Shown: piece after piece, positions 1 through 8,764 of the stretch | Layout of the letters: each line of letters begins with the position of its first letter | How positions within the stretch are numbered: position 1 is the stretch's first letter | Assembly: GCA_016703535.1 (NCBI GenBank) | Contig: JADJBV010000001.1 | Span: 2,966,001-3,030,000 of the forward strand | Source of the DNA: Deltaproteobacteria bacterium | GTDB taxonomy: Bacteria > Myxococcota > Kuafuiibacteriia > Kuafuiibacteriales > Kuafuiibacteriaceae | DNA length: 64,000 bases | Direction: 5' to 3' | The notes under the pieces: generated by a model | Told to the model about the DNA's origin: nothing | What the model saw: only the letters and a program-made list of their open reading frames with translations | Databases searched by the model: none | Translations under genes and position numbers: made by a program

Positions 1-1719
1 CCGTCCGTTGGGTCCCACGTCGTAGGCGGTGGCCGACAGGAAGATCTCGTGTTCGTCGACGCCGCCGCCGGCCATGCGCACCCAGGGTTCGGTCAACAGG
101 TTGTGCCGGGTGAAGCCCCGGACGATGGCGTAGGGTTCGGTGGCCCGATCGTCTTGCAGCGACAACACCACCCGACTGACGGTGCCGTTCAGGTTGCAGT
201 TGGGTCGGGTCACGCCGATCGAGAGGCGCCAGGTGCCGACGGCGTTGAAGCCATCCATCGCCGAGAGGGGGCGTTCGGGTTCGTTTACGTTGGCGCCGTC
301 ATCATCATAACTGCGGGTGATGCCGCCGGAGCCGTTGCAGAGGCGGCCGCCGTTGACGGTGGGCTGCAGGCCCGTGCCTCGACCGATGCCGTCGCCGCAC
401 AACACGGTGGGGATGTTGTCGGGGGACCACAAGACGTAACGCAGGTGTTGGTTGGAGGCCGGGTAGTTGGACTCGACGCTGACGTCGACGTCGGCGATCT
501 GAAAGGAGTCGGGGACCACGATCGGGTAGGTGGTGTACGAGACCACCGTGGCGGTGCAGGTCCGGGGGAAGGTGTCGGTCGGCGTGATCTCGTAGACGTA
601 GCGATCCGAGACCCGAAGCGTAAAGAGCCCCGACTTTTGGAAGCCCTCCGAGTCCCTCACTCGGATGGTCAGCTCGGTGTCGCCCAAGCTGGTGGTGGTG
701 CCGGCCAAGAGGCCCTCGGCGCTGAGGCTGATCCCCGCGGGCGGCGCGCCCGTCACCGACCAGGTGTAGGGGGGTGCGCCTCCGGCGGCTTGGAACTGGA
801 ACGAGTAGGGCCGATCTTGGATCGCCTGCGGGACGGCGGAGGTCAGGAGCTGGAGCGGCGCGATCACCTGCAAGGTCAACATCACGTCGTCGGTTCGGGC
901 GGCGGCGTCGGTGACCCGGGCGGTGAAGTCGAAGCTGCCGGACTCGGTGGGGGTGCCGGACAAGGCGCCGTCCAGGCCGAGCTCGATGCCAGCGGGCAAG
1001 GCCCCGGCGGTCTCGGACCAAGAATAAGGCGGTGTTCCGCCGGTGGCCTGCAAGATGGAGTTGTACGGCGAACCTTCCCGGGCCTGATCGACCGCGGTGG
1101 TGGTGATCATCGGATCCCGGGCCGAGATCACCAGGGTGTAGCCCTGGGTTCGGGCCACCTTTTCGGCGTCGGTCACCACCATCACCAGGTCAAAGCTCCC
1201 GTTGACGGTGGGCGTGCCCGAAAGCACCCCGGTGTTGGCCAGGTTCAGGCCAGCGGGCAAGGCGCCGGCGCCCAAGCTGTAGACCAAAGGCGGGACACCA
1301 CCGCTGGCGACGACGGTCTGGGCGTAGGCGTCGCCTTCCCGGCCCATCGGCAAACGTTGGGTGATGATCTGGAGCGCGTCGGGGATCACGAAGAGTTCAA
1401 GGGCGGCCCGGGCGCTCCGGCCCCCGTTGTCCTTGGCCTCGATGGTGAACTTGGCGCGCCCCGGGGTCCCGGCGACGCCCAACAGCTGCAAGGTGGTGGC
1501 CTTCAGCTCGATGCCGGAGGGCAAGGCCCCTTCCACGACGGCGACGGAGTAGGGCGGCTCACCGCCGGTGACCTCCAAGCGGGCGTCGTAGTTGTTGCCG
1601 AGGTAGACCTCGGCGAGGGCGGTGGTCTTGATCGAGAGGTCTGGGATCGTCGGCTCGTCTTCGCCACAAGAGATCAGGAGAAGAACGCCGACCCACCACC
1701 ACCCACGCTGCAGCATCAT
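1..1719 (-). CDS. Partial lipoprotein with Ig-like repeats and P-domain
   Basis: The frame runs off the start of the window, so the C-terminus is missing; 573 residues are visible. The N-terminus is a lipoprotein signal with a good lipobox (LLLISC). Four repeats follow at about 90-residue spacing, each with a GGxPPY-like start and an ALPAGIxL-like end, typical of the putative Ig/cadherin-like folds of bacterial surface proteins. The last visible part (GDGIGRG, then DDGANVNEPERP, then GTWRLSI) resembles the proprotein-convertase P-domain, a beta module often found in secreted proteins. The ATG at 1719 overlaps the stop of the upstream cytochrome gene by four bases (ATGA), which fixes the start and implies translational coupling. 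Probably an envelope or extracellular adhesin-like protein; the ligand is unknown. Confidence 0.75.
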   Translation of the reverse strand, partial: MMLQRGWWWVGVLLLISCGEDEPTIPDLSIKTTALAEVYLGNNYDARLEVTGGEPPYSVAVVEGALPSGIELKATTLQLLGVAGTPGRAKFTIEAKDNGGRSARAALELFVIPDALQIITQRLPMGREGDAYAQTVVASGGVPPLVYSLGAGALPAGLNLANTGVLSGTPTVNGSFDLVMVVTDAEKVARTQGYTLVISARDPMITTTAVDQAREGSPYNSILQATGGTPPYSWSETAGALPAGIELGLDGALSGTPTESGSFDFTARVTDAAARTDDVMLTLQVIAPLQLLTSAVPQAIQDRPYSFQFQAAGGAPPYTWSVTGAPPAGISLSAEGLLAGTTTSLGDTELTIRVRDSEGFQKSGLFTLRVSDRYVYEITPTDTFPRTCTATVVSYTTYPIVVPDSFQIADVDVSVESNYPASNQHLRYVLWSPDNIPTVLCGDGIGRGTGLQPTVNGGRLCNGSGGITRSYDDDGANVNEPERPLSAMDGFNAVGTWRLSIGVTRPNCNLNGTVSRVVLSLQDDRATEPYAIVRGFTRHNLLTEPWVRMAGGGVDEHEIFLSATAYDVGPNGR

Positions 1720-3395
1720 CGAAGTTTTCCTTTGCGCGACCGAACCCCGAGCCCGAGCAGACATAGCAGGAGCGAACCGATGAGGCCACCTGCCCTGGGG
1801 CGGCTCGACTCGCTGCGGCACGAACAACCGCCCTCCTCGTCCACCGGGCTTCCAGCGTCGATCACCATCCCGGCATCGGGGAGCACCGGGCCGGTGTCGG
1901 CGTTCATCGCATCGGTCATCCCGAGGTCGGGGAAACCGGCGTCGGGCTCGGCGCAGGTCGAACGTTCGTCGATGGGCAGGGACACGGTGAGGCGAGTCAC
2001 CTCCAGGGGCCCTGGGTCGGCCTCGTCGAAGGCGAGCTGAAGGCGTTGCCCTCGGGGATGAGCGCCGTTTTCGGCGACCAGCTGGTCCACGTATCGTTTG
2101 GTGACCGACTGATGCCACAAGGTGGCCTGCAAGGTCGCCGTGGTGATCGCCGGATCGCAGGGCACGGTGGCGGTGACCGTGACGTCGTCCCAGTGGGCCA
2201 ACACGCCAGGGCTGACCTCAGGGTAGCTCTTGCCGACGGGCGCGGTCGTCGCAGTCGGCACGAAGCCTCGGGGCGGGATCCGATTGTCGAAGAAGATGGC
2301 GTCGTTCAGCACCAAGCGGATGCTGGGGCCGACGCCGAGTTGACCTTGCACCGTGTGGTAAAGGGCCGCCGGATCCACCGGCTCTTTGGTGGTCTCGTCG
2401 TAGTCGCCCCGATCGATGCCCAACACCGGCGACTCGACCTGGAGCCACACCCGCCGCCCCTCGGGATAACCGGTCGGCAACTTGTGGCCGGTCAGGTTGG
2501 TGACCCGCAGCTGCACCTGGGCCACCTCACCCCGACGCAAGACCTGAGCGGCGTCGACCAAGGCCAAGCTGGCGGCGGTGCGCATGGTGGCCCGGATCCG
2601 CAGCTTGCCCAACTCCAGCTCGTCATCGATGCCCAGCCCCGGCTCGAGGAAGCCGATGGCGCCGAGGAGGAAGAGGTTACCGCCCGCCAACTCGTGGGAG
2701 CTGCGTTGCCGTTCGGGCCCGCCGAAGGCCACCTCGCCGGTCATCTTGGGCAAGTGGCAACTCGCGCAGGTCTTGCCTTCGGTGGCGAAGGCGCTGGTCT
2801 TCCATTCAGTATAAGTCGTTTGCTCTGGGAAGGGCTGGTTGGTGGGCGTGCCGTCCAGGTTGCGCCGGAACACCAGCGGGTTGCGGAGGTCGTGGCAGGC
2901 CCCGCAGAGCTCCGAGCTGCCGGTGAAGGTCGAGGTGCGGGTGCGGTGGGGGGCCTGGGCGTCGGGGATCGGCCCGCGCATCTCCAGGTCGTCGCCGATC
3001 AAATACTGGCCGTTTCGCAACCAAGGCGAGGGGTCCATCCGGTGGCAGGTGGAGCAGGTCACGCCGGTGTCGTCGGACTGGAGGCCCGAGCCGTCGGTCG
3101 GAAAACACCGCCCCTGGACCCAGGCCTCGGGGGCGTGGCAACGCAAGCAGTAGTCGCCGACGCCAGGGTAGTCCTTCTCGGCCTCGGTCACCGCCGACAA
3201 AAACAGCGGGTCTTTGGCGGCCAAGGACATGGCGCTGCCCGCCCAGGAGGTCCAGGCGGCGGTGTCGGCGAAGCCGGCGTGGCAGGTCTTGCAGACCACC
3301 GGCGGGATCATCGCCACGCTGACGCTGCTGGTCCCGGGGAGGTGGATCTGGGCCACGGCAAAGGCCGCGACCCAGCTGAGGAAAGGCGTAGGCAC
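1716..3395 (-). CDS. Pentaheme c-type cytochrome with MYXO-CTERM-like tail
   Basis: The 559-residue product has a short hydrophobic N-terminus (residues 4-16, signal peptide) and five CxxCH heme-attachment motifs: CKTCH (35-39), CLRCH, CSTCH, CGACH and CASCH, all in the first half. This half resembles multiheme cytochrome c554-type folds. The second half is beta-rich with no further hemes. The C-terminus has a Cys-Ser-Cys-Arg motif, one hydrophobic segment (GSLLLCLLGLGV) and a basic tail, the layout of a MYXO-CTERM sorting signal, so it is probably anchored on the cell surface. The start is a GTG at 3395 without an evident ribosome binding site. It is coupled by a 4-base overlap to the Ig-repeat lipoprotein gene. 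Extracellular or periplasmic electron transfer is likely; the redox partner is unknown. Confidence 0.8.
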   Translation of the reverse strand: MPTPFLSWVAAFAVAQIHLPGTSSVSVAMIPPVVCKTCHAGFADTAAWTSWAGSAMSLAAKDPLFLSAVTEAEKDYPGVGDYCLRCHAPEAWVQGRCFPTDGSGLQSDDTGVTCSTCHRMDPSPWLRNGQYLIGDDLEMRGPIPDAQAPHRTRTSTFTGSSELCGACHDLRNPLVFRRNLDGTPTNQPFPEQTTYTEWKTSAFATEGKTCASCHLPKMTGEVAFGGPERQRSSHELAGGNLFLLGAIGFLEPGLGIDDELELGKLRIRATMRTAASLALVDAAQVLRRGEVAQVQLRVTNLTGHKLPTGYPEGRRVWLQVESPVLGIDRGDYDETTKEPVDPAALYHTVQGQLGVGPSIRLVLNDAIFFDNRIPPRGFVPTATTAPVGKSYPEVSPGVLAHWDDVTVTATVPCDPAITTATLQATLWHQSVTKRYVDQLVAENGAHPRGQRLQLAFDEADPGPLEVTRLTVSLPIDERSTCAEPDAGFPDLGMTDAMNADTGPVLPDAGMVIDAGSPVDEEGGCSCRSESSRPRAGGLIGSLLLCLLGLGVRSRKGKLR

Positions 3396-3446
3396 CGGGT
3401 CTGTATAGCGCGCTGGTGACGGTTTGGGTCCCTGGTAGGATGTCGG

Positions 3447-3475
3447 TTGACACCCCCCCTACCCATCCCTAGACC
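3447..3475 (+). promoter_or_regulatory. Candidate promoter giving a leaderless transcript
   Basis: A perfect TTGACA (3447-3452) is separated by 17 bases from TAGACC (3470-3475). The ATG of the next gene is at 3484, only 8 bases after the -10, and there is no purine-rich ribosome binding site before it. If this promoter is real, the transcript would start at or next to the start codon. The -10 is weak, so this is tentative. Confidence 0.4.
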
Positions 3476-3483
3476 GGGGGACC

Positions 3484-5040
3484 ATGCAGTCCGGCACCAA
3501 GCTCCTCCTCCTCCTGACCGGCACCCTCTGCGCCGTCGCCTGCCGTGAAAGCGACAACGGCGGCACCAACAAGCCCGACTCGGGCGTGCCGCCGACCAAC
3601 TTCGAGTGCCCCCAGCTCGCCGACCTCACCGTCTGCGATCTCAAGCTCCCGGGCGGCAGCAAACAACCGCCCCTCGGTGATCCGATCGTGTTGCCGGAGG
3701 TCGTCGTGACCTCGCCGGTGTACTTGATCGACGCCGCCACCAGCACCAGCGGCGCCGACCTCCTCGGCTTCTACGTGCAAGACCAGACCACCACCGACAA
3801 CTTGGCGGGCGGTTATTCGGGCGTGTTGGTCACCATCCGTCGCGGGCTCACCGAACCGGCGGTGGGTGACGTGGTCCGCGTCGAGGGCATCTACACCGAG
3901 TTCCCGATGGAGGGTGCGGTGAAGCAGAAGCAGATCCAGGGCAGCTTCGTCGGCGTCACCGGCGCCGGGGCCGCCACGCCGATCGTCATCGCCGATCCGG
4001 CCACCATCGCCACCGGCGGCGTCGATCAGGCCCGCTACGAAGGGGTGTTGGTCCAGATCGGCGCCTCGACCGCGGTCGAGGCCGGCAAGGTCGCGGGCGC
4101 CGGTGGACGCGAGATCTTCGGGGCCTTCAAGGTCGGCGGCGGCCTGGTGGTCTCGGGGGGCATCTACGAATACCCGGCTTCGGTCGGTGAAGCCTTCAAC
4201 GGCATCACGGGCATCCTCAAGACCGGGACCTTCGCCTACGACTCGGGCATCTCCCAGCTCCAGCCCCGGAGCCCGGCCGACGTGCGCCCGGCCCTCGCCC
4301 CGGTTGGCTCCATCGCGGCGCTCCAGGATCCCAGCAGCCCGGGCCGCCCCGCCATCTGCCAGAACATGGGCCAGGCCCCCACCGGCTGCCCCAAGGTCAG
4401 CTTCACCGGCGTGGTCGTCACGGCCCGAGGCGCCTTCATCTCCAACCGCACCGACATGGCGACCGGCAATCGGACCTTCACCCGGGGCTTCTACGTGCAA
4501 GATCCGACGGTGATCGGCGGGCGCTTCGCCGGCGTGATGGTCATCTACATCTATAGCGAACCCAACCCGGATCCGGGTCCCCAGGTCGGCGACGTCATCG
4601 ACGTCAGCGGCGAAGCGGTCGAGTACTTCAAGAACATGCAGATCACCAAGGCGACCTGGACCAAGACCGGGACCATGAACCTGCCGGCCGCGGTCATCGT
4701 GCAGCCCACCGAAATCGCCCGCACCACCGACCCGACCCAGAGCCCCTGGGAAGGCGTCTTGGTGCGGGTCGAAAACGTGAGCGTCACCGAACGATGCGTC
4801 GACGCCAACAACCGGGACTTCGGCAACTGGGTGGTCACCGGCCCGATCTTCATGGGCACTCAGTTCACCTACGACTACAACGGGACCTTCGCCGGCACCC
4901 AAGGCACCTGCGCCGAGATGACCCGCATGAACGATCAGCGGACCGTCGGCCACACCTTCGGTTCAATCACCGGCGTCGTGAGCTACGGCTTCAACGATAT
5001 GCGCCTCGAGCCCCGCAGCGCCGCAGACTTGGTGCGCTGA
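3484..5040 (+). CDS. Lipoprotein with duplicated OB-like modules, unknown function
   Basis: The 518-residue product begins with a lipoprotein-type signal (hydrophobic run, then AVAC followed by RES). Two similar modules can be read: each has GFYVQD, then a GVxVxI stretch, then VGDVVxVxG, at about residues 90-200 and 335-460. This pattern resembles the small beta-barrel (OB-like) modules found in the N-terminal regions of secreted nucleases and related calcium-binding exoproteins, but I see no nuclease catalytic motif. The internal duplication suggests a binding role in the envelope. It is divergent from the pentaheme cytochrome gene (88-base gap) and convergent with the metalloprotease gene. 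Family membership is uncertain; export is well supported. Confidence 0.7.
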   Translation: MQSGTKLLLLLTGTLCAVACRESDNGGTNKPDSGVPPTNFECPQLADLTVCDLKLPGGSKQPPLGDPIVLPEVVVTSPVYLIDAATSTSGADLLGFYVQDQTTTDNLAGGYSGVLVTIRRGLTEPAVGDVVRVEGIYTEFPMEGAVKQKQIQGSFVGVTGAGAATPIVIADPATIATGGVDQARYEGVLVQIGASTAVEAGKVAGAGGREIFGAFKVGGGLVVSGGIYEYPASVGEAFNGITGILKTGTFAYDSGISQLQPRSPADVRPALAPVGSIAALQDPSSPGRPAICQNMGQAPTGCPKVSFTGVVVTARGAFISNRTDMATGNRTFTRGFYVQDPTVIGGRFAGVMVIYIYSEPNPDPGPQVGDVIDVSGEAVEYFKNMQITKATWTKTGTMNLPAAVIVQPTEIARTTDPTQSPWEGVLVRVENVSVTERCVDANNRDFGNWVVTGPIFMGTQFTYDYNGTFAGTQGTCAEMTRMNDQRTVGHTFGSITGVVSYGFNDMRLEPRSAADLVR

Positions 5041-5071
5041 CCGACCGTTCCGGCCGGGCCGCGTCGGCGGA

Positions 5072-6934
5072 TCAGCGCCGGCGTCGGCGGGCGATCGAAA
5101 TGACCAGCAACAAGGCCCCGGTCCACGGGGTCGACGCCCCGGCCACGCTGCGGCAGGAGCAGCTCGAGCCTTCACACTCGGGATCACACTCGCAGTCCTC
5201 GTCGCATTCGTTGCTGCTGTCGCAGGAGCAGTACGTCGCGGGGATGGTGCGGCTGGTGCGGGTCGGATCCCGAGCGTCGGGATCGGTGTAGAGGGTGGGC
5301 CAACAGAGCCCCTGTTCGGTGCCGGCCTCGGCGACGCAGCGGGTTCCGGAGGTGCAGTCCCCTGGGCTGGTGGTGGCGCAGGCCCGGGTGCAAAGGCGGT
5401 TGGCCCCGAAGGTGCGGCAGGTGTTGGAGGCGCAGGACGCGTCGCTCAGGCACGGTTCGCCGTCCAGCTTGTAGCCCTCGTTGGGCTCGCAGACCGCGGG
5501 CAGGCCTTCGTACACCTTACATTGAGTATTTTCGGCGCAGTTGGTCTGGCCCCCGGGGCACAAGCGGTAGCAGAGGGCCGAGTCGATGCCTGGGTCCCCC
5601 CAGGCGCAGAAGGAGAGGTCGTCGCAGACCTCGGGGACACACGGTTCGGTCTCCCGGGCCACTGGCAGGCAGACGGCGATCTGGGGTTGATCGACCAGGG
5701 CCACGCAGGTGGTCCGAGGTGAACCGCAGGACTGGCCCGCGGCCGCCACTGGGCAAAGGGCGTAACAGAACGACAGGTCATCGTAGTACGCGACGCATTG
5801 GTGCCCAGCCTTGCAGGTCCCGTTGGCGTAGCAGACCTCCCCTTGGCCCCCCTTGCCGGTCGGGTTGCAGAGGCCGCTGTTGGGCACACAGGCGCCGATC
5901 TGGGACTGGCCCGTTTGGGTGCGGGTGCACTGGTAGCCGTTGGGGCACTGCTGGGGTTGGCCGGGCGTTGGATCGCAGGCCTGGCTGCAGAAGGGCCGCC
6001 CATCGTTGACGTTGGGCACGGTCAAGCAGAGCCCCGAACCACACTGATTGCCGTCGCTGCAGAGATCGCAGAGTTCGTCGACCGGGGCCGGCAAAAAACA
6101 ATAGGCGGTGCCGGACTGGGTCATCTCGCAGAGGTACCCGGCGGGGCAGGTGCTGCTGTTGCCCGGGGTGCAGGTGGCGGTGCAGTAGTTGCGGCCCACC
6201 AGGGCGTCCTCCACACAAAGTGAGGAGGCGCAGGTGTCACCGGTGGTGCAGGCGGCGCCGACCGGGGATCCGTTGGTGCCACCGTTGATGTCCGGCACGT
6301 TCTGGCCGTTGGAGTAGAGGGAACAGATGGCGTTGACGTCGTCTTGAGCCGGCACCCGCTGCATCAACTTGTTGTTGGAGGGGTACATGGCGGCCGCTGG
6401 ATCCGAGCTGTGATCCAGGCCGAAGAAGTGGCCGATCTCGTGGAAGACGATGGTCTCGACGTCGACCTTGGCGGGTGAGCCCGTGCCGACCTCAGCGTCG
6501 ACGGTGGTCCAGGTCCAGTTGACGCCGTTGATGATCATGTCGGCGTCGGTGATCCGCTCGCTGCCGTCCAAGGTGTAGAAGGTGTAGGTCAGGGCCAAGG
6601 TGCCGGCCTGGCCGGGCCACTCGTTCTGGTTCTCCACCCAGAAGATCCGGTTGTTGCCGTCGTTGTTGAGGGCCTTGGGCTCGACCCAGTCCCCCTCTTG
6701 GAACTTCAGGAAAGAGCAGGAGACCTCTTCCCAGGTGTTGAAGGCCCGGCGGATGGCCTCAAGTTCGGTGCCGTCGGTGACGTCCGCCGAACCGGTGGGC
6801 TCCAGGCGATAGACCACCGGCTGGGTCTCGTTGTTGCCCCAGCGATAACCTTGAGTCTGAAAGCCAAAGGACTGACCGGGCCAGAACACCACGGCCAAAA
6901 GCAGGAGCAAGACGTGGCGGTTCCTGATCAACAC
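5072..6934 (-). CDS. Matrixin-like secreted metalloprotease with MYXO-CTERM tail
   Basis: The 620-residue product has a signal peptide (LLLLLAVVFWPG), then a metzincin catalytic domain with HEIGHFFGLDH: His165, Glu166, His169 and His175 are the expected zinc ligands and general base, followed by a Met-turn at Met183. This is the matrixin/M10 pattern, so secreted zinc-dependent proteolysis is expected. From about residue 215 to 590 there are many Cys-rich repeats resembling Myxococcota Dickkopf-like or EGF-like arrays. The C-terminus (CSCRSV, hydrophobic stretch, RRRRR) is a MYXO-CTERM sorting signal, so the enzyme is probably displayed on the surface. The start is GTG at 6934; an upstream promoter-like element may give a leaderless message. 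It is convergent with the preceding lipoprotein gene, 31 bases away. Confidence 0.87.
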   Translation of the reverse strand: MLIRNRHVLLLLLAVVFWPGQSFGFQTQGYRWGNNETQPVVYRLEPTGSADVTDGTELEAIRRAFNTWEEVSCSFLKFQEGDWVEPKALNNDGNNRIFWVENQNEWPGQAGTLALTYTFYTLDGSERITDADMIINGVNWTWTTVDAEVGTGSPAKVDVETIVFHEIGHFFGLDHSSDPAAAMYPSNNKLMQRVPAQDDVNAICSLYSNGQNVPDINGGTNGSPVGAACTTGDTCASSLCVEDALVGRNYCTATCTPGNSSTCPAGYLCEMTQSGTAYCFLPAPVDELCDLCSDGNQCGSGLCLTVPNVNDGRPFCSQACDPTPGQPQQCPNGYQCTRTQTGQSQIGACVPNSGLCNPTGKGGQGEVCYANGTCKAGHQCVAYYDDLSFCYALCPVAAAGQSCGSPRTTCVALVDQPQIAVCLPVARETEPCVPEVCDDLSFCAWGDPGIDSALCYRLCPGGQTNCAENTQCKVYEGLPAVCEPNEGYKLDGEPCLSDASCASNTCRTFGANRLCTRACATTSPGDCTSGTRCVAEAGTEQGLCWPTLYTDPDARDPTRTSRTIPATYCSCDSSNECDEDCECDPECEGSSCSCRSVAGASTPWTGALLLVISIARRRRR

Positions 6935-6939
6935 CCGAA

Positions 6940-6969
6940 ATTGTGGGAGCCTGGTGCCAAAAGCACAAG
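6940..6969 (-). promoter_or_regulatory. Possible promoter of the metalloprotease gene
   Basis: Reading the minus strand, TTGTGC (6969-6964) is followed after 18 bases by CACAAT (6945-6940), five bases before the GTG start. No ribosome binding site intervenes. The hexamers match the sigma-70 consensus only in part, so this is a weak call, but the geometry again suggests a leaderless message. Confidence 0.25.
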
Positions 6970-7014
6970 GCCCCCTGATTTTCGCTTATCGGGTGTGGGC
7001 GGAGAAGGTTGCGG

Positions 7015-8676
7015 CTATTTCCCGAAGTAGCGGTCGATGGACTGAACCATCGACGGGACCTTCTTTTGGCAGATCTTGAAGGCCGAGGTGTCGGCGGCGG
7101 CCTTCACCGTGGGGCGGGTGCCCTTTTCGGAGCCGGTCACGGTCTGCAGGATCTTGTTGGTCTTGCCGTTGATCAACTTGAGCGTCACGGTGGTCTCTAC
7201 CACCTCACCGCCCGCGATCTTGCCGCGGCTGGCGTTCTTGACGTTGCCCTTGATCAACACGTCGTAGCTGCCCGCGACGTTGACCTCGTCCTCCGACTCT
7301 TCGTCGACGTTGGCCTGGATCTGGTAGCCCTTGGCGGTCAAGGCCTCCTCGAGGCACGCCCGAACCCGCTCGGCGCCCGCACCCGACAGCGCGATGCCCA
7401 TCGACAGGTCACCCGCGGCTTGTTCGAAGAGCCCAAGGACCTCGGCCATGGTGTGGGGCGCCGGGATCCCGCTGCCCGAGATCACCTGGAGGTCCGAGTT
7501 GAGGGCCTCCCGTTCAGCCAAGGCCGTCGCCGCGGCCCGAGCGTTCTTGAGGAGGGCCAACTTGTCTTCGGTGCCCATGGCCGCGCTCAGCTTGGCGTCG
7601 ACCAGGCCGTCCAAGGACTGAATGCGCTCCCGCAACACGCCGCTGGCCTTGGCCTTGTCGATCACCGCCAAGGACCACTCCTTGCCTTTGCCGTCGCTCC
7701 AGCCCTCGAGGATCTCGGACATGGTCAGGACCTTGTTGGTGCTGACCATCGAAAACTCGGAGACCTTCTGGACCTCGGTCCAGCTTTCGCCGGTGGCCGA
7801 GGTGATCTTCTGGGCGTAGCCCTGAAAGCTGGTCGCCACCGACTGGATGCTGGCGGTGAAGATCTTGGCCAAGTTGGCCCGGGCGTTGTTGTCGGCGGCG
7901 GTCCGGTTGGGACCGTCACCCACGCCACAGAGGTACTTGCTGCGATCGCAGGTGCCTTGGGTCCAGGCCGGGGCCGGACCACCGACCTTGGCCGGCGGGC
8001 CCGGGGGCGGGGCCGGAGGAGGCGGCGCGGCCGGGGGCGGCGGGCTGGGCGGAGGGGCGCTGGCCTGGCCCGACGGCGGGGGCTCCGCGGCGGGGGGCGG
8101 CGGCGGGTTGCTCTTACCGGTTTCGGTCTCCAGGCCGTTCAGCACGTCGTCGCCGTTTTCATCGACCCACTTCTTCATGCCGGGGCCCATCTGAGCGCCG
8201 ACGGCGGCCACTTCCCGAGAGCGCTCGAAGTTGAGCTCGACCAAACAGAACCAAGTGCCGTTGGGCGCCAGGTAAAAGTCCTTGGTTTCGGTGCCCTTCA
8301 TCAGGTTGGCCGAAAAGGTCTTGATCGCCTGCTCGACCCGCTGCTCCTCCGAAGAGGCGCTCATGTCGCCGGCGGTGGTCGAGGCCGAGTAGTCCTTCAT
8401 CAAAGAGGCCGAATAGACCTCGAGGATCCGAGAGATCTCGGCCCGACCGCGGTTGGCGGCCGTGTCCCTTGCCAGCGGCGTGTTGGCGACGCCCTGCACC
8501 GAACCCACGCCGAAGATCGAGCCCTTCTCGACCCGAGAGCCCCGGTTCACCCACTCGGGCGCCTCACCCAGCCCTTCACCACCCCCACCTTGGGCGGCCT
8601 TGCTGCTGCCACCACAACCCGCGAGGGCCACCACCGCGAAGGTCATCAGACCCCCGACCAGAACACTGCGACTCAT
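7015..8676 (-). CDS. LPP20-family lipoprotein with tandem domains
   Basis: The 553-residue product is a predicted lipoprotein (signal ending VALAGC). The ATG at 8676 follows a GGAGG at good spacing, so an upstream in-frame extension is rejected. The first domain (EWVNRG, IFGVGS, then conserved Ala/Arg-rich helices) is an LPP20-like fold nearly identical in its core to the product of 13926-14510. A Pro/Ala/Gly-rich linker of about 50 residues follows (about 175-225), then a second LPP20/FlgT-like module starting LCGVGDGPNRTAADNNAR and a C-terminal domain with a beta pattern (DVLIKGNVKN). It closes the seven-gene envelope cluster. Outer-membrane attachment is likely; no enzymatic function is implied. 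Confidence 0.8.
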   Translation of the reverse strand: MSRSVLVGGLMTFAVVALAGCGGSSKAAQGGGGEGLGEAPEWVNRGSRVEKGSIFGVGSVQGVANTPLARDTAANRGRAEISRILEVYSASLMKDYSASTTAGDMSASSEEQRVEQAIKTFSANLMKGTETKDFYLAPNGTWFCLVELNFERSREVAAVGAQMGPGMKKWVDENGDDVLNGLETETGKSNPPPPPAAEPPPSGQASAPPPSPPPPAAPPPPAPPPGPPAKVGGPAPAWTQGTCDRSKYLCGVGDGPNRTAADNNARANLAKIFTASIQSVATSFQGYAQKITSATGESWTEVQKVSEFSMVSTNKVLTMSEILEGWSDGKGKEWSLAVIDKAKASGVLRERIQSLDGLVDAKLSAAMGTEDKLALLKNARAAATALAEREALNSDLQVISGSGIPAPHTMAEVLGLFEQAAGDLSMGIALSGAGAERVRACLEEALTAKGYQIQANVDEESEDEVNVAGSYDVLIKGNVKNASRGKIAGGEVVETTVTLKLINGKTNKILQTVTGSEKGTRPTVKAAADTSAFKICQKKVPSMVQSIDRYFGK

Positions 8677-8700
8677 GACTTCCTCCGCCTTCTCTTCGAC

Positions 8701-8715
8701 GTCCGACTTTCGGAC
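8701..8715 (-). other. Small hairpin in leader of LPP20 gene
   Basis: An inverted repeat GTCCGA-N3-TCGGAC lies in the 88-base gap between the COG3014-like gene and the tandem LPP20 gene, 25 bases before the start codon. There is no U-tract after it, so it is more likely an mRNA stability or processing hairpin than a terminator. Confidence 0.35.
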
Positions 8716-8764
8716 ACTGTTCGCCCGTTGGGCCACCGGTCTCGGCCTTGTGCGCGCCGTCAAG

